In this document: piece by piece, positions 51,413 through 60,492 of the stretch
Position numbering within the stretch: position 1 is the stretch's first letter
Layout: every line of letters starts with the position of its first letter
Assembly (NCBI GenBank): GCA_945878405.1
Contig: CAMCTJ010000001.1
Location: 196,304 to 260,303 of the forward strand
Direction of reading: 5' to 3'
Source of the DNA: Bdellovibrio sp. ZAP7
GTDB lineage: Bacteria > Bdellovibrionota > FAC87 > UBA2466
Length of the DNA stretch: 64,000 nucleotides
Notes under the pieces: model-generated
The model's input: only the letters and a program-made list of their open reading frames with translations
The model's database searches: none
What the model was told of the DNA's origin: nothing
Made by a program: the position numbers and the translations under genes

Positions 51413-53269
51413 TTGTTTTCGGATTCGACATTAAACGAAATTCGAAGCCGCTGCGATATTGTCGATGTCATTGGCCGCTACGTTTCCCTAAAAAAAAGCG
51501 GGCAGGGCTATCAAGGTCTTTGTCCTTTTCACAACGAAAAGACCCCTTCCTTTCATGTACACCCGGCGAAGCAGGTTTACCGATGTTTTGGTGGTTGCGC
51601 GAAGGGCGGAAATGTTTTCACTTTTATCATGGAACACGATGGTCTTTCATTTCCCGAAGCGGTTAGAAAACTTGCTGGAGAGGTGGGAGTCCGAATAGAA
51701 GAAGACAAAAATTTTGTCAGACAATCCCCGAAGCCCATTTCTGAAAGCCAGGTGCGCGCATCCAAAGCCTTGGAACTCGCAGCAAAATATTTTAATCACC
51801 TTCTCGCCCAGAACAAAGAATATGCTTTTGCGCTTAAGTATGTAGAAAATCGCGGCCTCACAAAAAAGTCGATTGAGAAATTTCGCTTGGGGGTCGCCCC
51901 AGCTGGCTGGAACACACTCATCCAGTTCATGACGAAGCGAGGATTTACTTGGGAAGATCTGCTCTCGGCTGGTTTGGTTGTTCCCAAAGAAGACTCTAAA
52001 TACAAAGGCTACGATCGTTTCCGAGAACGCCTCATGTTCCCCATCACTGATAAGAACGGACAAGTGGTTGGGTTTGGAGCACGCGCTTTAAAAGAAGGCG
52101 ACGAACCCAAGTACTTAAATTCACCCGACACACCTTTATTTAATAAGAGCAAAATTCTCTACGGTCTTTCTGAAAATCAGCGCGATATCCGATTGAAAGG
52201 GGAAGCCTTGGTCGTCGAAGGCTATATGGATGTCGTGGGGCTTTACGAAGCAGGGGTTTCCAACGCCATAGCCCCCATGGGAACTGCTCTTACCGTCGAG
52301 CACTGTCGAGAAATAAAATCTCTGACTCAAAAAGTAGTTACTATATTTGATCCAGATGCCGCTGGAATCAGCGCTTGGCATCGAAGCATGCCGATTTTTT
52401 TAGAAACGGGTCTTTTTGCAAAAGACGTGTCACTGCCAGACGGCTTAGACCCAGATGAGTTTGTAAAAAAAGCCGGGGCTGAAAAGTTTTACGAGCTCTG
52501 TGACAAAGCTCCCCAACAAATTACTAAGTATTTAAAGGAAATTGCGGATAAAGGGGTATTGGGGGAAAAAGATAGAGGCCGATACTTACAAGAACTGATT
52601 CCCATTCTGGTTGCGAGTCGCCGTCTCCCTGACAAAGGAGCTGTGCTTTGGGACGACGTTTCGAGACTCCTCGCCATTTCTTTTGATGCGATAAAAAAGC
52701 TGGTGCAGGAGTCTCCTTCGCGAATCACAGCCCCTACGCCCGCGCCTGTTACAACACAAAATCGACCCACACCCACGCGCAAAGATATTCGACAGAAAAA
52801 GTTTCCTCTGGACTGGGAATTTTTTAAGGGCGCTCTGAGATACCCGGAGGCTTTCTTAAGTTTTCCAAAGGAAGACTGGGTGGGCTTCCTCAAGGACCAA
52901 GAGCTTGAGGCCATTCTTCTTCGTCTTTGGGAAACGCAATCGGCTTCAAAGATGGTTGAAATTTTAGAAGAGCTCTCCAAATCCCAAACTTGTCCTGAGA
53001 TTTTAGATGCGGTTTCAGAGCCTCTTTTAAAGGAAGTTGCATCCACCCCAAACGAGCCCCAATGGTTCGCGGAAGTCGCAAAACGGATCTCCGAAAGGCG
53101 TAAAAAGGCCCAAATTCATGGAATAGCTAATCAGGTTCGAATGAGCCAAAGATTAGGTGACGACCAGGAACAAATTAAGCTACTGGAACAATTGAGGAAT
53201 TTGAGATCCGCCAGCGCCCCCACCCCCCAAGAACCCACTAGTCCAAAAACCGGTCCCCAGGACCATTGA
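51413..53269 (+). CDS. dnaG: DNA primase
   Basis: A 618-residue primase. The zinc-binding domain CPFHNEKTPSFHVHP has Cys37, His40, Cys58 and Cys62, with CX3C (CFGGC) where CX2C is usual. The Toprim core (EGYMDVVGLYEAG, FDPDAAG) is intact; the C-terminal helicase-binding part is divergent. TTG start with AAGGA seven bases upstream. Confidence 0.97.
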   Translation: MFSDSTLNEIRSRCDIVDVIGRYVSLKKSGQGYQGLCPFHNEKTPSFHVHPAKQVYRCFGGCAKGGNVFTFIMEHDGLSFPEAVRKLAGEVGVRIEEDKNFVRQSPKPISESQVRASKALELAAKYFNHLLAQNKEYAFALKYVENRGLTKKSIEKFRLGVAPAGWNTLIQFMTKRGFTWEDLLSAGLVVPKEDSKYKGYDRFRERLMFPITDKNGQVVGFGARALKEGDEPKYLNSPDTPLFNKSKILYGLSENQRDIRLKGEALVVEGYMDVVGLYEAGVSNAIAPMGTALTVEHCREIKSLTQKVVTIFDPDAAGISAWHRSMPIFLETGLFAKDVSLPDGLDPDEFVKKAGAEKFYELCDKAPQQITKYLKEIADKGVLGEKDRGRYLQELIPILVASRRLPDKGAVLWDDVSRLLAISFDAIKKLVQESPSRITAPTPAPVTTQNRPTPTRKDIRQKKFPLDWEFFKGALRYPEAFLSFPKEDWVGFLKDQELEAILLRLWETQSASKMVEILEELSKSQTCPEILDAVSEPLLKEVASTPNEPQWFAEVAKRISERRKKAQIHGIANQVRMSQRLGDDQEQIKLLEQLRNLRSASAPTPQEPTSPKTGPQDH

Positions 53270-53347
53270 AACCCCGCACAAGCAGTGATACAAATCTGAA
53301 CTTATTTTGAAAATGCGGGAGCCTGCTCTAAAAGGAGTAATAACGCG

Positions 53348-55204
53348 ATGCCGAAGATCGACAAGAAAAAAGAACTTCAAAAGCTAGTTGTACTCGGAAA
53401 AGAAAAAGGTTTTTTAACTTACGAAGAAATCAACGACGCCCTTCCTGAAGAAATTTCTGAAAGCGATTCGATTGATGAAGTGATGACGCTTTTAGAAGAC
53501 AATGACATTGAAATCGTTGAAAACGAAAAACAATTTAAACAAGCCAAAAAACAAGTAGCAGCAGACAAAGAAGAGCTGGAAAAAGAAGACACGCTCAGTC
53601 GCGGGCTCGACCCAGTTCGTTTGTATCTGAAAAAAATGGGTTCGGTTGCCCTTCTGACTCGCGAAGGTGAAATTGAAATTGCAAAGCGAATCGAAGATGG
53701 CGAAGCCGAAGTTCTTGATGTGATTTTAAACTCCTCCATGGGCGTAAAAGAATTTTTGGCCATTGGAGATAAAATTGAAAAGGGCAAACTCCGAGCAAGA
53801 GACGTTCTGCGAGGTGCGGAAAGCGAAGGGGAAAGCAGCGAAGAAGAAGATGCTTCCGCTGAGCCTTCTACTGAAGCAGCCGTAGCTGTGGCTGTAGCCG
53901 GAGAGGAAGAAGAATCCGAAGAGCGAGATCCTGGCTCTACATTGGTCGGCGGACTGAACGAAGGGGAAGCTCGAACCAAAATTCTTGAAGGCATGGCGCT
54001 TGTTCGCTCCTTTGAAAAGATTTTGAGTGGAGTTGAAGCAAAGCTCTTGAAGTCTGGGCTTAATCCCGAAGAAAGAAAAAAGCTTCGCGAAAAACTCGCT
54101 TCAAACCGAAAAAAGATTGTAGATGTTTTTCAAGACATCAACTTCAATCGAAAAACTATTAATAAGATTGTTGCTAAGTTTAAACAGCAAGTCAGCCGAA
54201 TCGAAGAAGCTGAAAGAGAAGTGTACGGGGCTTTGAGAAAAGTCGGCACCGATCAAATTGGGAAATTCAGAAATCTTCTTAAAGACGCAAAGAAGAATAA
54301 GAAAATCGAAGAACAAGTACAAGCTAAGTACAACTTGGATTACCAAGGCCTCTTGGAAATTGAGCACATCATCAACTTGGCTGCCGAGAAAATTGATGTG
54401 GTTGAAAAAGAAGCTAATTTGCGTGCCCGAGAACTTAAGGACATGTACGAAGCGATTGTCGCCGGAGAACAAAAGTCGGACATCGCTAAAGCAGAGCTGG
54501 TAGAAGCCAACCTAAGATTGGTTGTTTCTATTGCAAAAAAGTACACCAATCGTGGGTTGCAGTTTCTTGACCTGATTCAAGAAGGAAATATTGGTTTGAT
54601 GAAGGCCGTGGACAAGTTTGAGTATCGAAGAGGATACAAATTCTCTACCTATGCTACTTGGTGGATTCGCCAAGCCATCACCCGTGCGATTGCAGATCAG
54701 GCTCGAACTATCCGTATCCCAGTCCACATGATTGAGACCATCAATAAACTCATTCGAACTTCACGGTATTTAGTACAGGAATTAGGTCGCGAACCCACAC
54801 CTGAAGAAATCGCTGAGAAAATGGAAATGCCGGTGGATAAGGTTCGAAAAGTTCTTAAAATCGCAAAAGAGCCTATTTCACTCGAAACTCCGATTGGTGA
54901 AGACGAAGATTCTCACTTGGGCGATTTCATCGAAGACAAAGCCATGCTGTCACCTTCCGATGCAGTGACCAACGTAAACCTCTCTGAACAAACTCGTAAG
55001 GTCCTTGCGACTCTGACGACTCGTGAAGAGAAAGTTTTACGTATGCGCTTTGGTATCGGGGAAGCTTCTGACCATACTCTAGAAGAAGTGGGACAAGACT
55101 TTAACGTGACCCGTGAGCGTATTCGTCAGATTGAAGCGAAAGCGCTACGAAAACTTCGACATCCAAGCCGAAGCAAGCGCCTAAAGGCTTTCATAGAGAA
55201 CTAA
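53348..55204 (+). CDS. rpoD: RNA polymerase sigma-70 factor RpoD
   Basis: A 618-residue primary sigma factor. Region 1.1 is N-terminal, an acidic Glu/Ala-rich insert lies near residues 157-197, region 2 shows [29 protein letters not shown] and [11 protein letters not shown], and region 4 ends with [28 protein letters not shown] precedes ATG. Last gene of the rpsU operon. Confidence 0.98.
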   Translation: MPKIDKKKELQKLVVLGKEKGFLTYEEINDALPEEISESDSIDEVMTLLEDNDIEIVENEKQFKQAKKQVAADKEELEKEDTLSRGLDPVRLYLKKMGSVALLTREGEIEIAKRIEDGEAEVLDVILNSSMGVKEFLAIGDKIEKGKLRARDVLRGAESEGESSEEEDASAEPSTEAAVAVAVAGEEEESEERDPGSTLVGGLNEGEARTKILEGMALVRSFEKILSGVEAKLLKSGLNPEERKKLREKLASNRKKIVDVFQDINFNRKTINKIVAKFKQQVSRIEEAEREVYGALRKVGTDQIGKFRNLLKDAKKNKKIEEQVQAKYNLDYQGLLEIEHIINLAAEKIDVVEKEANLRARELKDMYEAIVAGEQKSDIAKAELVEANLRLVVSIAKKYTNRGLQFLDLIQEGNIGLMKAVDKFEYRRGYKFSTYATWWIRQAITRAIADQARTIRIPVHMIETINKLIRTSRYLVQELGREPTPEEIAEKMEMPVDKVRKVLKIAKEPISLETPIGEDEDSHLGDFIEDKAMLSPSDAVTNVNLSEQTRKVLATLTTREEKVLRMRFGIGEASDHTLEEVGQDFNVTRERIRQIEAKALRKLRHPSRSKRLKAFIEN

Positions 55205-55223
55205 AATTTCTCGGTGCTATGGG

Positions 55224-55300
55224 GGGCCCATAGCTCAGTTGGTTAGAGCAGTCGGCTCATAACCGATAGGTCCCAGGTTCAAGTCCTGGTGGGCCCACCA
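55224..55300 (+). tRNA. tRNA with CAT anticodon (likely tRNA-Ile2, possibly Met)
   Basis: A 77-nt tRNA with acceptor GGGCCCA/TGGGCCC, D arm, anticodon stem GTCGG/CCGAT and loop CTCATAA (anticodon CAT), T loop TTCAAGT, encoded CCA. The GGCTCATAACC anticodon-loop context resembles tRNA-Ile2, whose C34 becomes lysidine, more than initiator tRNA. Ile2 and elongator Met cannot be separated with certainty by eye. Confidence 0.9.
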
Positions 55301-55365
55301 CAAACTTTTTCGATGAGTTCCCTGGCACACCCGTTGCTTCCGTTAGCGCCCAGCGAGGTGCGGGC

Positions 55366-55812
55366 ATGTTGCGGGCGTTGTTCCTGATTGTTTTCCTAAT
55401 AAACTCAGTTTCCTTTGGTTCCGTTTGTCTCTCCCACGAAAAAGCAGTCCTTCCTAAGTTTATGAAGGGTAAGACTTTTGTCTCGGGAGCGCCTCTTTTA
55501 GTAAAAGTTTCGCAAGCAAAGAAGGCAGGGCCCGAACACTGTACTTCCTCGACAAACGAGCTGGGTTGGCAAACCTTAACGTATTCCTTTCCGGAACGCC
55601 TGCCGTTGAAAGTCAGTCTCTACTCTTCAACGCTGGGAAGTCTTCTCTGGAAAAGTGAGCGAAGCTTTTCCCTCTCCAAAATCACCCTTCTTAAAAAACA
55701 AGGGGATAAAGAGATTTATCATTGTGAAATAGAGGATCCGAAGTCGAAACTGGTTTATGAGTTCTTACTCAATTTAGAAAATTCGGATACTCGTCTTCGA
55801 GTAAAGCCCTAA
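55366..55812 (+). CDS. Secreted protein of unknown function
   Basis: A 148-residue protein with a signal peptide (LRALFLIVFLINSVSFGSV) and a beta-rich mature domain with three Cys. No family recognised. No strong ribosome-binding site is seen (GAGG 14 bases before ATG). Confidence 0.55.
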   Translation: MLRALFLIVFLINSVSFGSVCLSHEKAVLPKFMKGKTFVSGAPLLVKVSQAKKAGPEHCTSSTNELGWQTLTYSFPERLPLKVSLYSSTLGSLLWKSERSFSLSKITLLKKQGDKEIYHCEIEDPKSKLVYEFLLNLENSDTRLRVKP

Positions 55813-56016
55813 GTTTTAGCCGTAGCCTCTCTGTATTCTCCTTAAACCCCTAAGATCCTTTCAAAAAGATGCCTGTATAAGATCTTTACAGCCTCTTGTT
55901 TCTCCCTGCGTGTTTTGACAGTTGAAGAGTCCATTCCCATACCAAAAATCTGAAATGGCTTAGATTCTTAGAGTGGTCCCTTTCTTGCTCTTAAACGCCC
56001 CAACGGGGGACGGTAC

Positions 56017-56478
56017 ATGACAAAGCCTGCTTTTCTTTTTCTCTGTCTTTTCTTGCTCTCTTTGAATGCCCACGGGGAACACGCTTTTCAAAAAGACAAT
56101 ATGATTCGTGGGTGGGCTGGCCGAAAAGACCGAGTTCAGGAAAATTTTGAGTGGGAAGTAAAAGATATTCGCTCGAAACTTGAAGATGCTTCGGCCCTGA
56201 CAGATGAAGAGCTAAAAAAACTTTTGGAACGCGTTCAAAAGCTTCGAGCAGTCCAGGAGGTTTTCAAACAGCAGGCAGAAAAGCTTCAAGTAGACGAAGA
56301 AGTGAGTGCCGTAAACAAAGCCCGCTTGCCGGGATTAATCAAAATCTATGATGAAAGACTTGCGACTGCCCAGAAGCTTTCCTTGGAAGTTTTGCAGAAA
56401 CAACTTCAAGCAAATCAAAGAAAAAGTCAGCGGCCGTTTGTGGAGGCAGGCCAGAGCGAGCTAACTTTTTCTTATTAA
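56017..56478 (+). CDS. Secreted coiled-coil protein of unknown function
   Basis: A 153-residue protein with a signal peptide (about 1-20) and a mature part that is nearly all charged helix (ALTDEELKKLLERVQKLRAV), a coiled-coil candidate. First of three secreted-protein genes with the thioredoxin-fold protein 20 bases on. Function unknown. Confidence 0.6.
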   Translation: MTKPAFLFLCLFLLSLNAHGEHAFQKDNMIRGWAGRKDRVQENFEWEVKDIRSKLEDASALTDEELKKLLERVQKLRAVQEVFKQQAEKLQVDEEVSAVNKARLPGLIKIYDERLATAQKLSLEVLQKQLQANQRKSQRPFVEAGQSELTFSY

Positions 56479-56498
56479 AACGAAAGGAATATTACGCC

Positions 56499-56999
56499 AT
56501 GAATAGTATTCACTTTGCATTGCTCTTTACTTTTATTTCCTTGAGTCATCCCAGTATAGCTGGGACCCCCGGCCTTCATTCGGGTCCAGGGAAGGAGCCG
56601 ACTTTGGATGGCCGCCCGGAAGAAGGTAAGACAATCGAGCAGAATGGGGAGCCTGTGGAAATCCCCACCGATATCACTTCAATCGACGCTCTCCGAAAGT
56701 GGCTTCAGCGGTTTCCAGAAGAAGAAGTGGTCATCAAAATGGGAGCGACTTGGTGCGGGCCCTGCCGAGACCTTCATCCCGAGATTGAAAAGCTTGCTAA
56801 GAAACAAATAGGAAAGCTGAAATTTTTAACCATCGACATCGATAACAACCCGATGTTGGCCAAGCTACTATCTCCGAGGGGGATGGTGCCTGCGGTTGTA
56901 ACACTCAAAAACGATGGCAAGAGCACACCCTCTCAACCCCTCATTGGATTTAAAGTGAATCAACCATCACCCATTGGGAATTGGCTAAAGACGAAATAA
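56499..56999 (+). CDS. Secreted thioredoxin-fold protein
   Basis: A 166-residue protein with signal peptide (about 1-21) and thioredoxin fold. The active site WCGPC (85-89) is intact and a cis-Pro in MVPAVVTL follows. It may reduce or form disulfides in the periplasm. It is coupled to the papain-like protease downstream, whose start is three bases after its stop, so it may keep that enzyme's Cys reduced. Confidence 0.85.
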   Translation: MNSIHFALLFTFISLSHPSIAGTPGLHSGPGKEPTLDGRPEEGKTIEQNGEPVEIPTDITSIDALRKWLQRFPEEEVVIKMGATWCGPCRDLHPEIEKLAKKQIGKLKFLTIDIDNNPMLAKLLSPRGMVPAVVTLKNDGKSTPSQPLIGFKVNQPSPIGNWLKTK

Positions 57000-57001
57000 C
57001 C

Positions 57002-58177
57002 ATGAAGAAACTGCTCCTCATTTTGCTTTTAAGTTTTCAAGCCTGGGCCTTTCCAAGCCTCTGCATGAAGGCTTTTAAGAAGCTCACACCGGGAGAGTTG
57101 CGGTACATTACGCCCGAATTTTTGAAAGCCCACACCCCCAAGTACTCTTTGGAAATCGATTACACAGCGGTTTCAGATCAATGTGCTTACGGAAGCTGTT
57201 GGTTACACGCCAGGCTTTCACACATTGAGCAGGAGATGAAAAAAAGAACGGGCGAAGAAATCAAGCTTTCTCGTCATTACCTCATCGCCCAGTCTCTTTT
57301 GGATAGAATCGATGCGGCCTTGGAGAGCCCGTCTTCTCCGATCTTCCAGGGCGGAAATGCTCATTACGCTGATGAGCTCGTAAAACGTTTTGGCGTTGTT
57401 CCCGATCATCCAGAAATTTGGAAGCCTAGAGTCCAGTTTGAAAAATCGCCACATGGCGGGCGCCTGGTTTATTTCTTAAATGCGAGAGCCGCTAAGTTTC
57501 ACCAAGACGCCAAAGACCTGACTATTGAGTCGAAAGCCTATTTGGACCTTCAAGACGAGGCCAGAAAGGACATGCGAGAAATTCTTAAGACTTATACGGG
57601 GCCGCTTCCCAAGAAATTTACCCTTGCTGATAAGACGTTAAGCCCAAAAAGCTTTTCGAAGATCCTCACTCAAGGTTACAACCCAAAACCACTTTGGGTA
57701 TTTCCTGAAGTGGAACCCCTCAGTGGGAACTTAAAACGAGAAAGCTCGTTACAAGTCGCTGCTTTGCCAAGTTATGCTAAGTCATCGCGAGAATCGCTAG
57801 AGAAGATTGAAAAACGAATTATTAAAGCACTCCAAAATGGGCAAAGCGTTACCCTCTCCTACGAAAACAACACGCTTTTTGCGGATCGGGACACTGGAAT
57901 TATGTCTATTAATGCGTTTGCAACGCCAGGAGGCTTTTCGCCGCCACCCCGACTTTATCGAGACGCCTTCATGAGCGGGAGCGGCCAACACGCAGTCGAC
58001 ATTGTGGGGGCAGATTTAGATTCAAATAGCCGAATCATTAAACTGAAAATTAAGAATTCCTGGGGTACCGAATCGGGAGATGGCGGCTTCTACCATATGT
58101 ATCGGGACTACTTTGAAAACTTTGTAACCAGCATTTATGTTTCCGATTCTGAGGCTACGCGGCCTTCTCAGCCCTAA
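57002..58177 (+). CDS. Secreted papain-like (C1 family) cysteine peptidase
   Basis: About 391 residues with signal peptide (MKKLLLILLLSFQAWA). The papain active site is complete: oxyanion Gln60 and catalytic Cys66 in DQCAYGSCW, His330 in GQHAVDIVGAD and Asn352 in KNSWGTE followed by GGFYHM. A large middle insert (about 130-290) separates Cys from His, longer than papain and more like C1B/bleomycin-hydrolase relatives. ATG 57002 preferred over 56981. Likely exported; predatory or envelope role is inference. Confidence 0.85.
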   Translation: MKKLLLILLLSFQAWAFPSLCMKAFKKLTPGELRYITPEFLKAHTPKYSLEIDYTAVSDQCAYGSCWLHARLSHIEQEMKKRTGEEIKLSRHYLIAQSLLDRIDAALESPSSPIFQGGNAHYADELVKRFGVVPDHPEIWKPRVQFEKSPHGGRLVYFLNARAAKFHQDAKDLTIESKAYLDLQDEARKDMREILKTYTGPLPKKFTLADKTLSPKSFSKILTQGYNPKPLWVFPEVEPLSGNLKRESSLQVAALPSYAKSSRESLEKIEKRIIKALQNGQSVTLSYENNTLFADRDTGIMSINAFATPGGFSPPPRLYRDAFMSGSGQHAVDIVGADLDSNSRIIKLKIKNSWGTESGDGGFYHMYRDYFENFVTSIYVSDSEATRPSQP

Positions 58178-58222
58178 GTTCTCCTTCCCAATTGACCCAG
58201 ACTGATCCAAGATAGAGTCCTC

Positions 58223-58948
58223 ATGAAAGCTCTTTATCTTTTTTTAAATGATCTCAAACGAATAGATGAAAAAGTCTTTCGCTTACGCCAGGAACTGGAC
58301 CAAATCCCCGTTGATTTGGCTGCACTGGATACCGAAATCGGCAAAAGTCTCGCAGGCTTTCAAGCGGTGAAAACCCAACACGATGATTTAGAGAAATCAG
58401 TAAGAAAGGCCGAGAGCGAGCTCAGAGAAAAAGAAGACTTCCTTCGAAAAGCTGAAAGCAAAATGATGGAAGTTAAAACGAATGAAGAATATAAGGCAGC
58501 CCAAAAAGAAAATGAGACCCACAAAGGCGAAAAAGAACAGCTCGAGGAAAGGGTGCTCGGGCTTCTCTCTGAACTCGAAGGTTTCAAGAAAACCGTAAAA
58601 GAAGCAGAAGGCGTTCATCAAAAACGTGCTGCTGAGCTGACCGAATCCAAAGGCAAGCTCCAAGAAGAGGGAAAAAGCATCCAGCGCTCTTATGAAGACC
58701 TCTTAGAAAAAAGAAAAGGGGTCCTTTCTCAAATGGATCCTAACACCAAGTCACTCTATGAAAAGGCAAGTCAGACCGTTAAGGGTGTTCCCATTTCAAA
58801 AATTGATAAGGGGATGTGTTGTTCCTGTAACGTCCGCATCCGTCCCCAGCTCTATAACGAAGTCCTAGGGTTTAAGGCGGTTCACCGTTGTCCCAGCTGC
58901 TATCGAATTCTCGTAGCACCAGTCGACGAAACTGAGGCCCTGTCTTAA
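58223..58948 (+). CDS. Coiled-coil C4-type zinc ribbon protein
   Basis: A 241-residue protein: long coiled coil (about 10-180) and C-terminal zinc ribbon CCSCNVRIRP...HRCPSCYRIL. Family known as CT398-like, role unclear. Two bases before the RNase H gene. Confidence 0.85.
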   Translation: MKALYLFLNDLKRIDEKVFRLRQELDQIPVDLAALDTEIGKSLAGFQAVKTQHDDLEKSVRKAESELREKEDFLRKAESKMMEVKTNEEYKAAQKENETHKGEKEQLEERVLGLLSELEGFKKTVKEAEGVHQKRAAELTESKGKLQEEGKSIQRSYEDLLEKRKGVLSQMDPNTKSLYEKASQTVKGVPISKIDKGMCCSCNVRIRPQLYNEVLGFKAVHRCPSCYRILVAPVDETEALS

Positions 58949-58950
58949 AA

Positions 58951-59358
58951 GTGAAAGGAAAGCACTTGATACTTTATTGTGATGGAGCCTCTCGCGGTAA
59001 TCCAGGTCCCGGAGCTTACGGATTTGTCCTGATGCACGAAGAAGATGTCGTCTTTAGTCACGGAGCTCGGATGGGCGTAGTTACCAACAATGTGGCTGAA
59101 TATGAAGGTCTTTTGAAGGGCCTAGAAAAGTCGATTGAGTTGGGAGCCACGGAACTCACCATCAAGAGCGACTCTCAACTTTTAGTAAGACAACTTAACG
59201 GCCAATACAAAGTGAAAGCCCCACACATCATTCCTTTAGTTCAAAAGGCTAAGAAACTCTTGGTCCAGTTTAAGAAAGTGGAGATAACCCATATCCCCCG
59301 GGAACAAAACTCCATGGCTGATGCACTGTGCAACGAAGCATTAGACCGGAGTCCGTGA
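58951..59358 (+). CDS. Ribonuclease HI family protein
   Basis: A 135-residue RNase H fold: CDGASRGNPGPGAYG (Asp), NNVAEYEGLLKGL (Glu), SDSQLLVRQLNG (Asp) and the final Asp in SMADAL. It is of the RnhA/YpdQ-like short type. GTG 58951 opens the frame; TTG 58966 with AGGA six bases upstream is a serious alternative. Confidence 0.9.
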   Translation: MKGKHLILYCDGASRGNPGPGAYGFVLMHEEDVVFSHGARMGVVTNNVAEYEGLLKGLEKSIELGATELTIKSDSQLLVRQLNGQYKVKAPHIIPLVQKAKKLLVQFKKVEITHIPREQNSMADALCNEALDRSP

Positions 59359-59370
59359 TATTATTAAGTA

Positions 59371-60492
59371 ATGTCAGATAGATCCCCTCTTGAGAAGCAG
59401 CTCATTACTTGTGTTGTTTTGTTTCTTCTTTTGGGACAAGTCATCTTGTTCAGCGCAACTGGAGTTCCCGCACTTCAAAGATACGGATCAGAATTTTATT
59501 TTGTGAGCCGACAAGCGGTTTCAGCTGTGTTGGGTTTTCTGCTCATGCTGTTTCTTTCCAAAGTGAGATATCAATTTTGGTTCAAGATAGCGTACGCACT
59601 TTTTGCGTTTGAAGTCCTCCTCGTGGCTGCAACGTTTATTCCCGGAGTAGGCCATCACGCACAAGGAGCTTCTCGATGGATTCGGTTTCAGGGTTTTTTA
59701 CTTCAACCGAGTGAGCTCTCAAAAATCGTTGTTCCCCTTTTTGTAGCACGATTACTTGCTGAATCGAAATTGGAACCCTTCTCTACAAAAAAATTTCTGG
59801 GAGCCACCGCTTCGGTTTTGCTTTTGTTGGGGCTCATCTTCAAGCAGCCGGATCTGGGAACCACCACGCTTCTGGTGCTTGCCATGCTCGGAATGTTTTT
59901 CATTGCGGGATTAAGCCTCATGTACCTTTTTACCGGCGTTCTTCTCGGAGGAGCTGGGTTTGCTGCTGCTCTGATTCGCTATGAATACCGAAGAAAACGC
60001 GTTTTTGCTTTTTTGAATCCGTGGGCGGATCCCCAGGGATCCGGATTTCAAACCATACAAAGTTTTCTTTCATTTCACTCAGGTGGAATTTTTGGTTCCG
60101 GAATTGGAAATGGAAACGCAAAACTTTTCTACCTCCCAGAAGTACACACCGACTTTATCTTTTCGTTAATTGGAGAAGAATTGGGTTTCATTGGGGCCGT
60201 TGTAGTGGTTGCTGTCTTTGCTTACTTTTCTTATCTTCTCTTTCGCACTTCGTTTAAAGCAGCCGATCGCTTTGCTTGCTACTTCGCTTTCGGACTCGCT
60301 TTCCTTTTGACAGCACAAGTTGCTGTTAATTTAGGAGGCGTAACTGGACTTCTGCCAATCAAAGGATTGCCTCTGCCTTTTATTTCTTGGGGGCGTTCCG
60401 CACTCATCGTCAATCTCTCCATGGTCGGAATCCTTCTCAACATTGTCAGGCAATCAGATCCTGAATCAGGAAGGGTCTCTTCCGAGTCATGA
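59371..60492 (+). CDS. ftsW: Peptidoglycan glycosyltransferase FtsW (SEDS family)
   Basis: A 373-residue SEDS polymerase with about ten membrane segments. GASRWI, LQPSELSKI, GSGFQTIQS, LPEVHTDFIFSLIGEELGF and TGLLPIKGLPLPFISWG are SEDS landmarks. Position before murG-murC-murB supports FtsW over RodA. It overlaps murG by four bases. Confidence 0.93.
   Translation: MSDRSPLEKQLITCVVLFLLLGQVILFSATGVPALQRYGSEFYFVSRQAVSAVLGFLLMLFLSKVRYQFWFKIAYALFAFEVLLVAATFIPGVGHHAQGASRWIRFQGFLLQPSELSKIVVPLFVARLLAESKLEPFSTKKFLGATASVLLLLGLIFKQPDLGTTTLLVLAMLGMFFIAGLSLMYLFTGVLLGGAGFAAALIRYEYRRKRVFAFLNPWADPQGSGFQTIQSFLSFHSGGIFGSGIGNGNAKLFYLPEVHTDFIFSLIGEELGFIGAVVVVAVFAYFSYLLFRTSFKAADRFACYFAFGLAFLLTAQVAVNLGGVTGLLPIKGLPLPFISWGRSALIVNLSMVGILLNIVRQSDPESGRVSSES

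Noticed and set aside
52489-53046. 185-residue open frame opposite dnaG
   Set aside because: Fully inside a certain gene, Ser-rich, no conserved motif.
53419-53994. 191-residue open frame opposite rpoD
   Set aside because: It is antisense to the acidic insert and region 1 of RpoD; Ser-rich translation is what the complement of Glu/Ala codons gives.
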